DNA from: Laburnicola sp. R22_1
Lineage: Eukaryota > Ascomycota > Dothideomycetes > Pleosporales > Didymosphaeriaceae
NCBI GenBank assembly: GCA_014281115.1
Contig: JACONQ010000014.1
Location: 1,178,001 to 1,242,000 of the forward strand
DNA: 64,000 nucleotides
Direction: 5' to 3'
The stretch's first letter is position 1. The number at the start of each line of letters is the position of its first letter. Shown one piece after another: positions 33,841 to 44,587 of the stretch. A program made the translations under genes and the position numbers. A model generated the notes under the pieces. That model had not been told where the DNA came from, did not search any database, and saw only the letters and a list, made by a program, of their open reading frames with translations.

Positions 33841-34004
33841 GTGATGTTTGTGAGTGTAGAGTGGATAAGTGCTGACTAAGAGTGATAGGTTATTATTTAA
33901 TGATTGGGCAGGCGGAGTAGTTGGCGGGGGAGGCGGTATGAGGGGAATGGGAGTTGGGACGGTAGAGTTGTTGTTGATCTAACGGATTTGCGCGGCGTAA
34001 CTAA

Positions 34005-34741
34005 TCAAGAGCACCTTACAAACCCCCCCGCCCCAACCATAGCGTTCATATACACCAGCTGAACTGCGCCGCCACTCAAACCCTTCGCCTCCCGTTTAGT
34101 CTTGCCCAAGCCAACCGGTTGCTTCTGTCCCAGGCAGCCTGATATCGGAGAGAACCCACGCGCGAGATTATCTTGAGTCTCCAACATTACATTGTGTATT
34201 TCCAAAGTTTAGCATATGTCGTCAGTCAGGGGTTTCCGGATTCAACGTACGCACAGGCAGGCGCTCTCCAGCCTCTCCGTTCTCTATAGTCGCTACTACA
34301 ATCGCGCTGCGCGAATGCCGCCCATTCCGAGATCGCATGTAACGACTGGCGTCCGCGCCAATTTCGCCGTCTCACTTCAAATTGCCCTTCTCCTACCTCC
34401 CGGCTCCCGCGACGTGCCCAAAGCTCACATCCCTCGAGATGACGAAAGCCCAGATCCCACCCTCGCCCGCCGGCAAGCAAGAAAGTCCAAGCACGAAAGT
34501 CCAGAGACAGACGAGGTCTTCCAACTGTTTACAAATGCAGTGTCGCAGAGGACCGACACCCCGGGATGGCTGCGCGTAGCCACCTTCATACATACACCAC
34601 CAACCTCGGTGCCTCCCGCTTCACACCCTGGGCAGCCTCGTTGGTTGACCCGTGCGACATCCGACACTGACATCGGCTTCTGAGGTCTTCGACCGGGCAG
34701 CGGCACACCTCGCTTGCGGCGATGAATCAGACGCCATTGAC
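34005..34741. other. No supported gene
   Basis: Overlapping open frames on both strands (for example 34216-34683 plus and 34425-34820 minus) exist, but neither has recognisable coding character. This is part of the decayed region. Confidence 0.35.
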
Positions 34742-34995
34742 TCATGCGCGCCCAACGATACGACGTGAAGTGGCGGGTCGGCCTCGCACGGGGCAGGTCG
34801 CGCGTATCGAGAGCAGACACGATGTTGAGACGACCATTGGGCGGATGAAGAGATGAGTAAGCAGCTGCTTTCTGGAGAAGAGGAGCGCGACGATCAGGAG
34901 CCAGAGGAAGATAGCGACCGGAAGGTTGATGACGACATATATGTGGGCAATGATTCCTTGACCACCCCCGCCGTGCTTGGATTCAGCAGAGAAAG
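34742..34995 (-). pseudogene. Membrane-protein gene remnant
   Basis: The minus strand is open for about 80 codons, ending in TGA at 34742-34744. It reads KHGGGGQGIIAHIYVVINLP, then VAIFLWLLIVALLFSRKQLL, a strong transmembrane helix with a basic flank, and then FIRPMVV. There is no ATG or clear splice partner upstream. It is probably an exon of a dead integral membrane protein gene. Confidence 0.35.
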
Positions 34996-34999
34996 CCGA

Positions 35000-37050
35000 G
35001 TGTCAGGTGTACCCTTCCCCAAGTTCCCCTTTGGGGGTTACCCCTAAACTTTACTGACATCCCCCCTAGACGACCCTAGACCGTAGAAACCGTAACACCC
35101 GCTCAGCGTAACCGATATTCCGGTCAGCAAGTACCTAGCATACGCGCTGGAAACCAGAAGGAGAGTGCAAGACGAGGCGGTGGACGGGGAAGTCGACGTA
35201 GCGCACGAAGTGGAAGCATAGGTTCTGGCCTTTCGAGCGCCAGCTCTTTCCCTCCTTGAATACTACGACACTTGGCCAGCGGTACATGCTCCTGATATGT
35301 ACCCCCAGCCAAATACGTCTTGCTGGCACATCAACCTTCCTGTACCTCTAGCCTGGATTTCCGAAGCCGTTTTGGAACGGGAATCGAAGATATGTCGGAA
35401 GTGCCCCAGCTCACCTTGTCTTCTTTTGTATTCGTCCCGAATTTCCTTGTTGTCTTTCTGTGGTGTTCCACGTTGACTTTCATGGCATTACTGTACCGCA
35501 GCTCCATGGCTAGGGCCACCCAGCCAGGGGAACTTCCTAGGGAGCGCCAGGGTCGTCACTCCTGAAGAGCCAAGAGCGTTAACACGGAGGAATACCAAGA
35601 CAGGGTTGTCACCTGCGGTGGGAGGTTGCGCATGATGGCAAGAAGATCTCGAAGAAGACCTGGTGCCTCGAACGCATGTCAGACAACAGACCGAGGTTTC
35701 AGAGGTTAGAAGTCTGGTGAGTGAAGCTCAACCACTTCCCGCCGTACACGTGCGCGAGTCGATAGGTCCCAGGCCCTAGTAGGGGGCAAGGGCAAGTTTG
35801 CTTTTCTTTTTTCGACGGAAACCTGCCGACTCCCCTCCTCCGCTCGGTTGTGGTGACGGTAGCCACTCTCACACTCGTTGTCCATACACGGTCAGCAAAT
35901 AGCGCTCGCGCTTCCGTGCAGGCGTTGACGGTTTGATGCTTGATCTCAAGACAACGTCTGCGGAGACAATCTTCGGAAGCGGCTCGAGCAGAGGGAAGTG
36001 GCAACAAGCGCTAGGGATATACGCCGTCGCTGTGCATGCGGTTATTCAGTGTTGGGGGGTCACCAGTAAACTACTAACAACCCCCTAGGCCAACCCCTCC
36101 AACCAATCCTGGTAAGTGAAGTGAAGTGGGAAGCTCCAACGCCCCTAGGCGCGATGCAGGTGAGACGCTAACTGTACCGTGCGAAGGCGGATCCCACTAG
36201 GTACAGCGGTCGACATCCGCAAGCCGATTTGTTCGATACTGCCAGATTGAGTGGTGGTGGATAGGCAGCGCGCACCTCCCACCACGTCCAACAGTGTCCG
36301 TAGATTCACTTGGCACGTCCGGCAATGTATCGGTATCGCGAAGACCTGGCGGGGCGTACCCAATGTTTGATTTTTTCTTTTTGGGCGAGAGATGGATGAG
36401 TCATGGTTTGAACCATGGTTCAAGTGCCAGAAGCCTCTGCGCGATTAGTCCGATGATAGCATGTGACCGCACCTGTGAAAGTGCCTGGCCGGATATCGCA
36501 GGGCAAAACGTTGGAAAGAGAGGATTTTGCGTTCCCCAGGATAGGTATGGCAGAGGCTGAATGAATGGCAAAATGAATTTGAAAGTTCGTCCTGCAGTTG
36601 TATATTCGAGATGCCTGAAGCCCCTTTATGGTTGGAAGTTACGTCCATGTAGCCGTACTTTTGCTATGTCGGAAGCCATGTCCCATGTGATTGAGAGTTA
36701 GCGTTCGCGCATGCGCAGCCTTTCCATTCACCTACGCGTCCACTGCAACATTGTCGCGCATCCACAAATCGAATCGCAACACCATCGAAGTTTCGTCCAC
36801 CAATCGCATCCAGTGGACCGCCTCCATTCGCAATTTTCCCGTTCCTTGGTTCAGAGCAGCTCTGCGCCATGGTTGATACTCTTTATCTATGCTTGCGTGC
36901 TACCTGACTAAGTGCGTTTTTAGAACCCAATCATAGATAAAAGTCCATGCCGTCGAAAAAGTCCACATCCGCTTCGCGTCCGCACCGCCCGAGTTTCGTT
37001 GCTACCCTCCACCGCCCGAGTTCTCCTTCACGTCCCCCTATTACGCCGCG
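35000..37050. other. Decayed or non-coding accessory region
   Basis: Several short frames look partly coding, chiefly minus 35135-35329 (GQNLCFHFVRYVDFPVHRLV), but none forms a gene model. The stretch 36650-37050 precedes the plus-strand gene at 37051 and may hold its promoter. Confidence 0.4.
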
Positions 37051-38073
37051 ATGGCAACTGACAACGTCCCACCACCCCTCTTCGTACCCGATACGCGCTT
37101 CGAGCCGTACAGAATAGGCACTGGAAGGCTATTAAGCCTACCTGTAGAATCCCGTGTCGTGGAGCAACCAGCAGGCTTGCTGAATGTTCGCGAGTTCCTT
37201 CGATCGATCAGAGATGTCGCCACTGCGTTGGCAGTAGAGAAATGCGAGGTTCCGCAGTTTGTTAGAAGATATCATAGTGGCGAAGACCAGAGCGCCGCAC
37301 CGATTACACTGATGGTTTTCGCGGATATTTCGGACAAACCGTCCACAACAAGGAGAACGCTGCTGAGGACCATAAACCGACACTGCTGGGAGGCCGGCCT
37401 GGTGGATATTGAAATCGAGATCATGGATTTCGACCATTATTGGCGAATGCGAGACGTGCCCCTAGGGCCAAACGACATAGAAGTTATCACGGAATGGCAC
37501 CACACGTCACAAAAGATTATGGAATACCTAGACGAAAACAGACGCAGGTGGACGACCATGGATCTGATCCGTAGGGGGACGAGTGCCTCCCCAGAAGAAT
37601 GCCCCGTTACCCTCATAATTGGCACTGCCGAATCCGAAGAGGGTTTCTGGTGGGAAAGTGGGATTCGCGAGTTAGAAAACATCACCGGCGTTAAAGTAGA
37701 AATCATGCACCGCAATACATGGGAGCTAAATTGTCCAGTGACGAAAGAGGCCTACAAAGACCCACCAGTCATGGGTGCATCTTTGGGCGAGGAAGATATT
37801 CGCGGCGGAGGAACCCTAGGTGGCTTCTTGAAGCTAAAGCGAAGAGGAGAGACCATGACGAAAATGTATGGGCTAACGAACCACCACGTCGCGGTTACAG
37901 GGGAAAGAGCAGACAGAAAAACAGCGCTGAATCTCTCTAACGAAAAGAAACACCACAAACCATGGATGGTATCCCCATCCGACGATGACCATCGTCAGTA
38001 TCTGAACGAAATGTGTAAGCAGCCTAGAGCTATGTCACATGACGACATTAGTCTCATAAGTCAGCTCGCCTAC
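37051..38073 (+). pseudogene. Protease-like (TNHHV motif) gene, 3' end lost to a transposon
   Basis: The frame opens at ATG 37051 (MATDNVPPPLFVPDTR) and stays strongly coding to about 38040-38073. The N-terminal 230 residues are a mixed alpha/beta region. The end carries GGGTLGGFLKLKR and YGLTNHHVAVTG, resembling the start of a trypsin-like domain in which the His of NHHV would be catalytic. In chymotrypsin-fold enzymes Asp and Ser follow later, and that portion is absent here. Beyond 38073 the frame continues to 38247 through low-complexity Tyr/Thr/Ile-rich sequence that I take for retrotransposon leader. The natural gene is therefore truncated. There is no signal peptide. The start is well placed after a C-rich leader. 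Confidence 0.65.
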
Positions 38074-38258
38074 TATATACGAGCCTCTGATCACTCCATG
38101 TACGATACACAGGCATATACACATCTAAACACAGATACTTCTACAATATACACTTTCTACACATACTACCCAATTGCTTACAGTTATAAGCCCGGCCTAA
38201 TCCGCACTTATATACATACATTAACTCCCTACCTACCTATCTATTAATCGAGCCTACT
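38074..38258 (+). mobile_element. Probable 5' leader or LTR end of the copia element
   Basis: A pyrimidine-rich, low-complexity stretch (TATACACATCTAAACACAG, CTACCTACCTATCTATTAAT) replaces the coding sequence of the 37051 gene. It ends in the 15-base sequence CTATCTTGCCATGTT (38259-38273), which contains the gag ATG of the copia element at the left edge of the window. It is thus best explained as that element's upstream part, displaced by the inversion. The LTR start could not be fixed. Confidence 0.45.
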
Positions 38259-38273
38259 CTATCTTGCCATGTT
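38259..38273 (+). repeat. Target-site duplication of LINE B (5' copy)
   Basis: CTATCTTGCCATGTT immediately precedes LINE sequence that starts CGCTCGGATCAAACACGG at 38274. The same 15 bases occur on the minus strand at 2195-2181, directly after the (TAC)n tail of the left LINE. Alignment of the two LINEs starts exactly at CGCT, so this is flanking DNA. Confidence 0.8.
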
Positions 38274-40265
38274 CGCTCGGATCAAACACGGCCCCCCACC
38301 GGGGTCTTTGCGCAAAGCGGTGATCTCCTGCGTCCTCCCCCGACTCCTGTACGGAGCGGAGGCCTGGTACGGAGGAAGAACCAAACCCTCTAGAATCATG
38401 CGCCAGTCAAAAGGCGCCGAAGTGAGCACCCGACTGGGTTGGCACATAGAAACACTCGACAAGGTCCTTAGGCAGGCATGCAGAGCCGTTGTTCCGGCCT
38501 ACTAGACCACACCCACCACCGCTATCTTTAGGGACGCTGGACTCCCCTTAGCAGTAGTAGCTCTAGAAACCTGCAAGTTCCGCTTCGCAGCACACCTGCT
38601 AACGATTAATAAAAAGCACCCGCTAACTGCCAGGACTCACCTTCCTACAGTTAGAAGAGGCCGAGGCGCAGGCCTCCCACAGAGAGCCCGCACGAAGGTA
38701 TAACAACTAGCACAGGTCTTCGACCCAGTACCCCGACCCGAATTCCGCGCCCCCCACTACTCCCCTGGGAGCCGCGACGACCCCACAGGCCATATAAATA
38801 AGAAGGAAGCCGCCCGCCGCTTTAAGGAGTGGTGGGCCCTTCTCCCACCAACTGCTATCACTGTCTTCTCTAACAGCTCTGAACAATGGCTTGACAGCGT
38901 TAAGCACGTCATATACAGCTACGCTATATACAAAGGACAGACTCTCACCCTACAGGGCAACAGCTCCCTCAACCCCAGGTCCCACGTCTTTAATACCAAA
39001 GCTGTAGGCGCGTAGCGAGGACTCTCACACACGCTCCGCACGCCAGCCTACCAGCTCAGACGCATATACATGTGCATAGATAGCACCTCTATTATATAGT
39101 ACATCAGAGGCAACCCGTCCCCCTCCTCGCAGTAGGCGTTCGTTAGGTGCCAAGAGACAATTAAGAACCTGGACATTACTATCCAGTGGTCCCTAGGACA
39201 CTGCAATATAGAGGGAAACAAACAGGCAGACTAGCTAGCAGACAACGTAGCAAGGACCCCTAAACCTCCACACAGCATAGCAACTAAACCTACAGCCTTA
39301 GGCCTTAAGTTAGACGTTCGCGCCCTTACTAGGAGCGCAGAAATAGACTGGTGGCGCAAGCACACACCAAATCTATCTAGGTGGTACATGCAGTAGGACC
39401 TTAAGTATCGCCCTACAAAACAGCTAAAGGAGCTCACCCTCTAATAACTAACGCTTGCAAAGCTACTATTTATGCGCACCCGCTATAGACACTACGCTTA
39501 GTACTATAAGAAGTTTAAATATAACAACGCAGTTATAGAATGCTCCTATAGGGCAGACCTTGCGCTAGACTATATAGTCTACTGCCCACGAGCGGTCTAG
39601 AAGTTCCGCTACTGGCCAAAACAACCCCCTCTCCCTTCTAGCACCATATAGGAGGGCGTTGAATACTTAAAGACCCTTAAGCCTAAAGATTTTCAACTCT
39701 TGCTAGAGCTTGCCAACCCTACTAACACTAACAAATAAATGTTAGTTCTATGGACTGCCTACTAAGCTACAGATGCTGGCGGGCGCGACAATAACCTGGG
39801 ATAGCTCCTCTGGCGTCGACTCTGTCTGAGCTCCCAGCAGGGGTGCCTCTTATCCTAATATCTTGCCACACGAGGCAACCTCCCCTACGCTCTCCTACTC
39901 TCCTTACCTCTCCTTACTATCTATACGATCCTTACCTTTCCTATACTAGTTTTACGCTAAGGTCTTGGCACTTTTTAATATAGCTTTGGGGCAGCCGAAG
40001 CTGCCCCTGCTTTGGATTGTTATATGTATAATAGCTACACCCCGACATCTCAGCCTATAGGCATGAAGACACGGATTCAGCCCCCGCACGGAGGGGGGCG
40101 GACTCTTACGAGCCGCTGCAAGAGACGGCAATAGCTTATAGCATGAATCGCCTTTACCATCTGGCTGGCCCCAGATGGCTACTCGGCGCGTCCCCATGCC
40201 CCATGGGAGGCTAGAACCTAGGTTCCTGGACGTTAATCAATACTACTACTACTACTACTACTACT
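38274..40265 (+). mobile_element. 5'-truncated Tad1-like LINE
   Basis: It covers the last 2 kb of the LINE: the thumb region of reverse transcriptase (GSLRKAVISCVLPRLLYGAE), RNase H around 39090-39260 (WSLGHCNIEGNKQAD), a Cys/His-containing end region and the 3' untranslated part, ending in about nine TAC units at 40239-40265. Mutation is lighter than in the copy at 2196-8406, especially in the first 250 bases, but stops (for example within QAD-LAD at about 39231) show it is inactive. The 5' junction is a typical truncation of target-primed reverse transcription. Confidence 0.85.
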
Positions 40266-40279
40266 CGACAATCAAATTC
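40264..40279 (+). repeat. Target-site duplication of LINE A (3' copy)
   Basis: CTCGACAATCAAATTC follows the (TAC)n tail and is identical to the minus strand of 8422-8407. The first two bases may also belong to the tail. Confidence 0.85.
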
Positions 40280-40482
40280 CAGAGGAACATCAAAACGTCA
40301 AGAAGTATTTCGCCGGTGATAGAACCAGTAACTTGGTAGACAAAATGCTCCGAGAGCAATACACAGGGCAGGATCTTGGACTTGACGATATCCAAGAAAA
40401 CGGGAAGAGTGTTTTCGGTCCCACGCGCTTGTATCTGCGCTCTGACTTCTACACCAGGGAGAGGTTACCTGAAAACACCTAG
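40266..40482 (+). pseudogene. Gene A, 3' half
   Basis: After the LINE tail the plus strand reads in frame DNQIPEEHQNVKKYFAGDRT and on to a TAG at 40480-40482. It corresponds to the paralogue's KKQLSKIYAGDRTSDRVDDF region and contains the same AGDRTS motif. It begins exactly where the 5' half at 8407-9223 stops and shares the 16-base duplication with it. Together they would encode about 344 residues. It has no start codon of its own. Confidence 0.8.
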
Positions 40483-40579
40483 AGAAAGCTCAGCTGTTAT
40501 TTATGGAAGTCTCACCTGACATAGAGTGCGGTGTGGTTGAGGGGCTTGGGGGAATATCGCCTCGTGGTGATAGTTAGAT

Positions 40580-41426
40580 AGGTCTTCGATGCAGACCTAT
40601 TAAGTACTTTGTTAAGTTTTACATAGTGTATAGTTTAAAGTTAATAATTATATTACTTATTTAGGGTTATCTCTACTTTAAGTCTTTAAGGTTCTAGATT
40701 TACCTATTATCCTACTACTTATTAATTTAGTTAATTATAGCTTTATTACTAATAGTAAGGCTATAGGGCTACCTTATAAGGATAGTGTTAAGGGTATTAT
40801 ATTACTTTTTAATATAGTCCTTATTCTTTCTCCCTTATATACCTTTTATTTTTATAAGAGATAGTGCTATAGTTTAGATAGGTATTTTTACTAGCTTAAT
40901 CCTCTAAGATCTAAAAGTATAGCTATAGTAGCTAAAGCTTTTTAAAAAGCTTATTATCTTTATTATCGCTAATAATTTTACTTCTTTACTTATAGTATTT
41001 CTATAATTTAAGAGGAAGCTTTCTAAGTTAGTTATAACTATTGCGCGTTTTTATATAAAAGCTAACTGCCTTAGTAGTGGTAATAATAGAAGGACCTATA
41101 TTAAGAATAGGATTAAGGTACTAAAGTATAGATCTTAGGTAGTATAAAGGGCTATTTATTGCCTATAGCAATTCTGCTATTTTTACTACCTTTTAGAGCT
41201 CTATAGTTAAATAGTAACTCTAAAGTTACTATCCTATAGTTTGCTATTATATAATTAGCCCTTTACTAATTATACGTGTTATACTTTAGCTCCCTACTAT
41301 AGTTAATTCTAATTATGCCCTTTTTTTATATACTTTAGCTATTAAACTTTAGTTATGCTTGCTATTAAGTCTTATAATCTATAAAAGGTTAGGTCGACTA
41401 TAAACAGATATGAATGAATAAAAAAA
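40580..41426 (+). mobile_element. AT-rich insertion with 12-bp duplication and A-rich end
   Basis: A perfect direct repeat TGATAGTTAGAT lies at 40568-40579 and 41427-41438. The enclosed 847 bp is highly AT-rich and RIP-like, starts AGGTCTTCGATGCAGACC (a small hairpin, GGTCT..AGACC) and ends TGAATGAATAAAAAA. The A-rich end with a long duplication suggests a LINE-type or LINE-mobilised element in plus orientation. No coding motif survives. Confidence 0.65.
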
Positions 41427-41438
41427 TGATAGTTAGAT

Positions 41439-42490
41439 GTTGGCCATCTGGGCGCTGCGACGGCATAACAGCGGCCCTTGACAGTCTTCCTTTCTTGTAT
41501 TGTTCCCATATATTTGTCTTTACTTAGATTGCTGTCAGTGTCTGTCTTTAGTGTTTCTGTTAGTTTTTGATACCTAGGTAGTTTAATGAAAGTGTTGTCC
41601 TTGTTTTAAGGTTCTTTCAATTTCTGGAGATGCACCAAAGTCCGAGTATCAGGACTCGAGAGTGTCTAGCTTAGCTTTGCATACCCAGGTGGCTGGTATT
41701 CTGAGAATCAACCGTTAATGACCATAGCTGGACACCCAGGGACGCTGTGGCCTCATGGAATTATCTTCTGGTAAGAGTCATAGTCTGAGATCACACTATA
41801 ATTGATCCGTGGTGGCGAGGATGGGGCGCTTGTGCGAACGAATAGTGACACAGATCTTATCATGAAATTATCCTCCAAAATTATTGAAAAGAGATGCGTG
41901 TGAGTCACAGCGCACAGGGCTGTGGTGACTGATGTGACGTGCAGTGCACCCGTGGACGTCACATTTAGCGATGTCAGCACCCCCGCAACAGGATTGTTAA
42001 CTACTGCACGGAAATTCAGTGCGTGCATCTATCACCTACAGGTCGCAGGAGAAGGCCTTGGAAAGGACCTGCTGGCAGCGATCGTAATTCTCTTCCCGGA
42101 TTGCTTGCGAATCTAGTGAGCAGTGATCCGAGCCAGCCTCGTGGGGTGCCCACTGTCTTGATCTCAGCCTGGTGCTTACACGTCTGTGTAACACCTACCT
42201 GAAACAGTCAATGCGCAAGGCACTGGCTAGCAGTCAAAACGAGCGGGTGAACCTATGAAACGGGCGGGAAAGATGTCAGGCTAGCGGCGGGAAGTACGGA
42301 CAGCTGATACCTATGGTCATGTGGAACAATGGCTAACACTCTCCCCTATTTACTTTGGATATGAGTATAAAAGAAGTAGAAACCGGTTGACATTACCCTC
42401 TCGCCCATACCTACTTCTTCTTTTTGAATAGGTCCCAATTTTAGATTGTACACCCGAAAAGTATCAAGTACGCTCTGGTTCAAACAAGAA
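41439..42490. other. Intergenic region upstream of the gene A paralogue
   Basis: No gene is supported. Normal base composition resumes after the AT-rich insertion. The part before 42491 should carry the paralogue's promoter (a TATGAGTATAAAAG stretch at about 42359). Confidence 0.45.
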
Positions 42491-43904
42491 ATGGCGAAGC
42501 AAGGCTTGTACCAATATTCAAACTTGGACAAACACTTAAAAGGAAGACCATTTCTCATTGGAGAACAGATCCCCGCCGACACCCGCCGTCCTCGCTGCCG
42601 CTATCACAGCACTCAAACTCTCACGGAGGAACTTGACAAGATGAACGAGGAAGCACGCGCCAAATTTTTGGAGAATTTCAATACCGAATCGATAATCAAA
42701 TCAAGGGACGACTTTGATATACCTCAGGATCAGACAATCTCAACCTCGGAAGTTTTAAGGAGGTGGCGCGAGTGTGCAAAGCTTTGGAAAAAAATTCGAA
42801 ATCGCGGAGTCCCGTCTTGTAGAGACAGTGGCAAATGAACTCGACGAGATCGGGACCTGGAAAAAAAGACCATGGGACTTCATGGTTTTTGGTCTACCTT
42901 CTCTCCACGCGAAGGCATTTCAAGATGAAGCTTATCGACAGCATCGTTTTGCGATCGAATTGATCGCAGAGCTCACGATGAGGTTCGAAAGGGATACTGC
43001 ATTCCACCCACACGAGCAACATACAGTCGCCTTGGATATCACACATATGGACTGCATTGACGAAGAAAACAATCCCAGATCCGGTATTCGAGATGATGAA
43101 ATTTTCACAGCCGCCTTGCAAAGGCGAACTAGGCACTTGGAGAGGGATATTCCTGGACAAAGCAAAGCTCTTTCCGCGATGAAAGTGCATAATGTGACCG
43201 TACCTTGGATGTTAAAACTTACTCCTAGGAACCATGAAAGCGTCTTCATCATTTTATGGCCAATGAATCCTATTATGCAGTTACTCCAGCATTTACTGCA
43301 ACCTCTCAAGGAAGAAGCACGCCCATACATCGTCATATGTTCTCCAGGTGAAGTCGACAACAAAATGCCGGGAGAACTCGACAACAAAATGCCGGGAGAA
43401 CTCGACAACGAAGTGCCACATGGGAAGAAGCAGTTGAGCAAAATCTACGCAGGGGACCGAACTTCAGATCGAGTGGATGACTTTCTCTCCAAAGAATATC
43501 AGCGCATCGACCTCACAACTGACAAAGCACTTGCTCGGCTGCCAGACGATTGTACTATAAAGATGAAAGATGATGCAAAGAAGATATTAGGGACTTTGTG
43601 TATATATTTCCGCAAAGATCTCTACCATGGGCTGGAAGGTTCGGCGGGCTCTGCTTCTACGACAGGCATAGTGGGACCGGGTCCGACTCCTGGATTATCG
43701 GAACCGGCGAGACAAATAAATCTACCTGTTCGCCATAAAGAAACCGAGTCACCGAGAAGCTGGGTCAAGCCAATGTCTGACAACGAGTGGCAGGCCTTGA
43801 CACCCATGCTCGAGGAAATCTTCGGTCCTGAAAATCAAGAGCGTTTGAGGGAAATCGAAGAGGGAATATATTCACACGAAGATATTGGCGATGATTCTAG
43901 CTAG
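42491..43904 (+). pseudogene. Gene A paralogue with a one-base frame break in an A7 run
   Basis: The coding stretch starts at ATG 42491 (MAKQGLYQYSNL), corresponding to the start of gene A. The first frame stays open to 42838 and the second from about 42770 to 43904. They overlap at TGGAAAAAAATTCG (42785-42798). Comparison with gene A (STADAEKIW.. to GFPSLH is 55 residues there and 56 here if the frame switches in the A run) places the break at the seven-A homopolymer. The rest reads MVFGLPSLH, VFIILWPMNP, CSPGEVDNK and YAGDRTS, then a longer C-terminal extension (PMSDNEWQALTPMLEEIFGP) absent from gene A. It is a real frameshift, a sequencing error or, less likely, a programmed slip. The family function is unknown. 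Confidence 0.7.
43351..43422 (+). repeat. 24-bp in-frame tandem repeat, three units
   Basis: Units of the type GGAGAACTCGACAACAAAATGCC encode PGELDNKM three times with small changes. Gene A has a single unit at this place, and that unit is the LINE target site. Confidence 0.75.
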
Positions 43905-44587
43905 GAGGGGGGGGGGGCGGCGTGAAAGGTATGGATGGTGGGAGCGACCTGTTTTCTTTCCTTGAGCTCTGTCTTTGCAGTCTATTTTACGATTTTTGCT
44001 TCTTGTTCTGCTAGGATATTAGATAGTTTAATCATTTAAATCGAGAATACACTTTTCTTAGTTGTGCTCCCTAAATAACACATGCTCAGGCTATTCGCCA
44101 TAAGAGAGTGGTATGTCATACAGTATTAAGTCAAAAGTCTCGGCACCCCTGTCCATCCCGCCCAAAAAGTAGTGTCCAGAATTTTGACGCAAAACTGTAG
44201 ACACCTGTGTAACTGTAACAGTTTACATAGTATCTTCGGAGCGATTTAGGATGGGCTGGTACCGAGCTATAGGTATACTGACAGCAGAGATTATATCGTG
44301 TAAAGATACTGAAGACTATTCCAGACACTTGCCAAATGAGGTAATGATGCGCGAATCCTTTAGATCGTTGCACCTTCTCAACTGAGCTAGACACAACATG
44401 CACTAATCAATAGTTCGGTTAGACCATATCCTCCATCGTCGGGAGAATGACGTAAGCGCGTTAAGTAACCCAATCTTGCGGTCTCAAGGGTTGGCGACCC
44501 ATTCGCATGTTCTCATGTCGCGCATCTTACAATTCAATATCAAGCCTTGCAGCTCCATAGGTAGCGGTTATTCGACAGTTGCACTCG
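43905..44587. other. Intergenic region with poly-G tract
   Basis: An 11-G run (43907-43917) follows the paralogue stop codon directly. The remainder holds no supported gene and leads into the UstYa-like gene. Confidence 0.5.

Noticed and set aside
34216..34683. 155-codon plus-strand frame starting with ATG
   Set aside because: Equally long frame on the opposite strand, no coding pattern, surroundings are decayed.
2181..38273. The shared CTATCTTGCCATGTT first considered a chance match
   Set aside because: Rejected as chance because it sits exactly at the LINE boundaries in both copies and pairs with the reciprocal 16-base duplication; it is used as evidence for the inversion.
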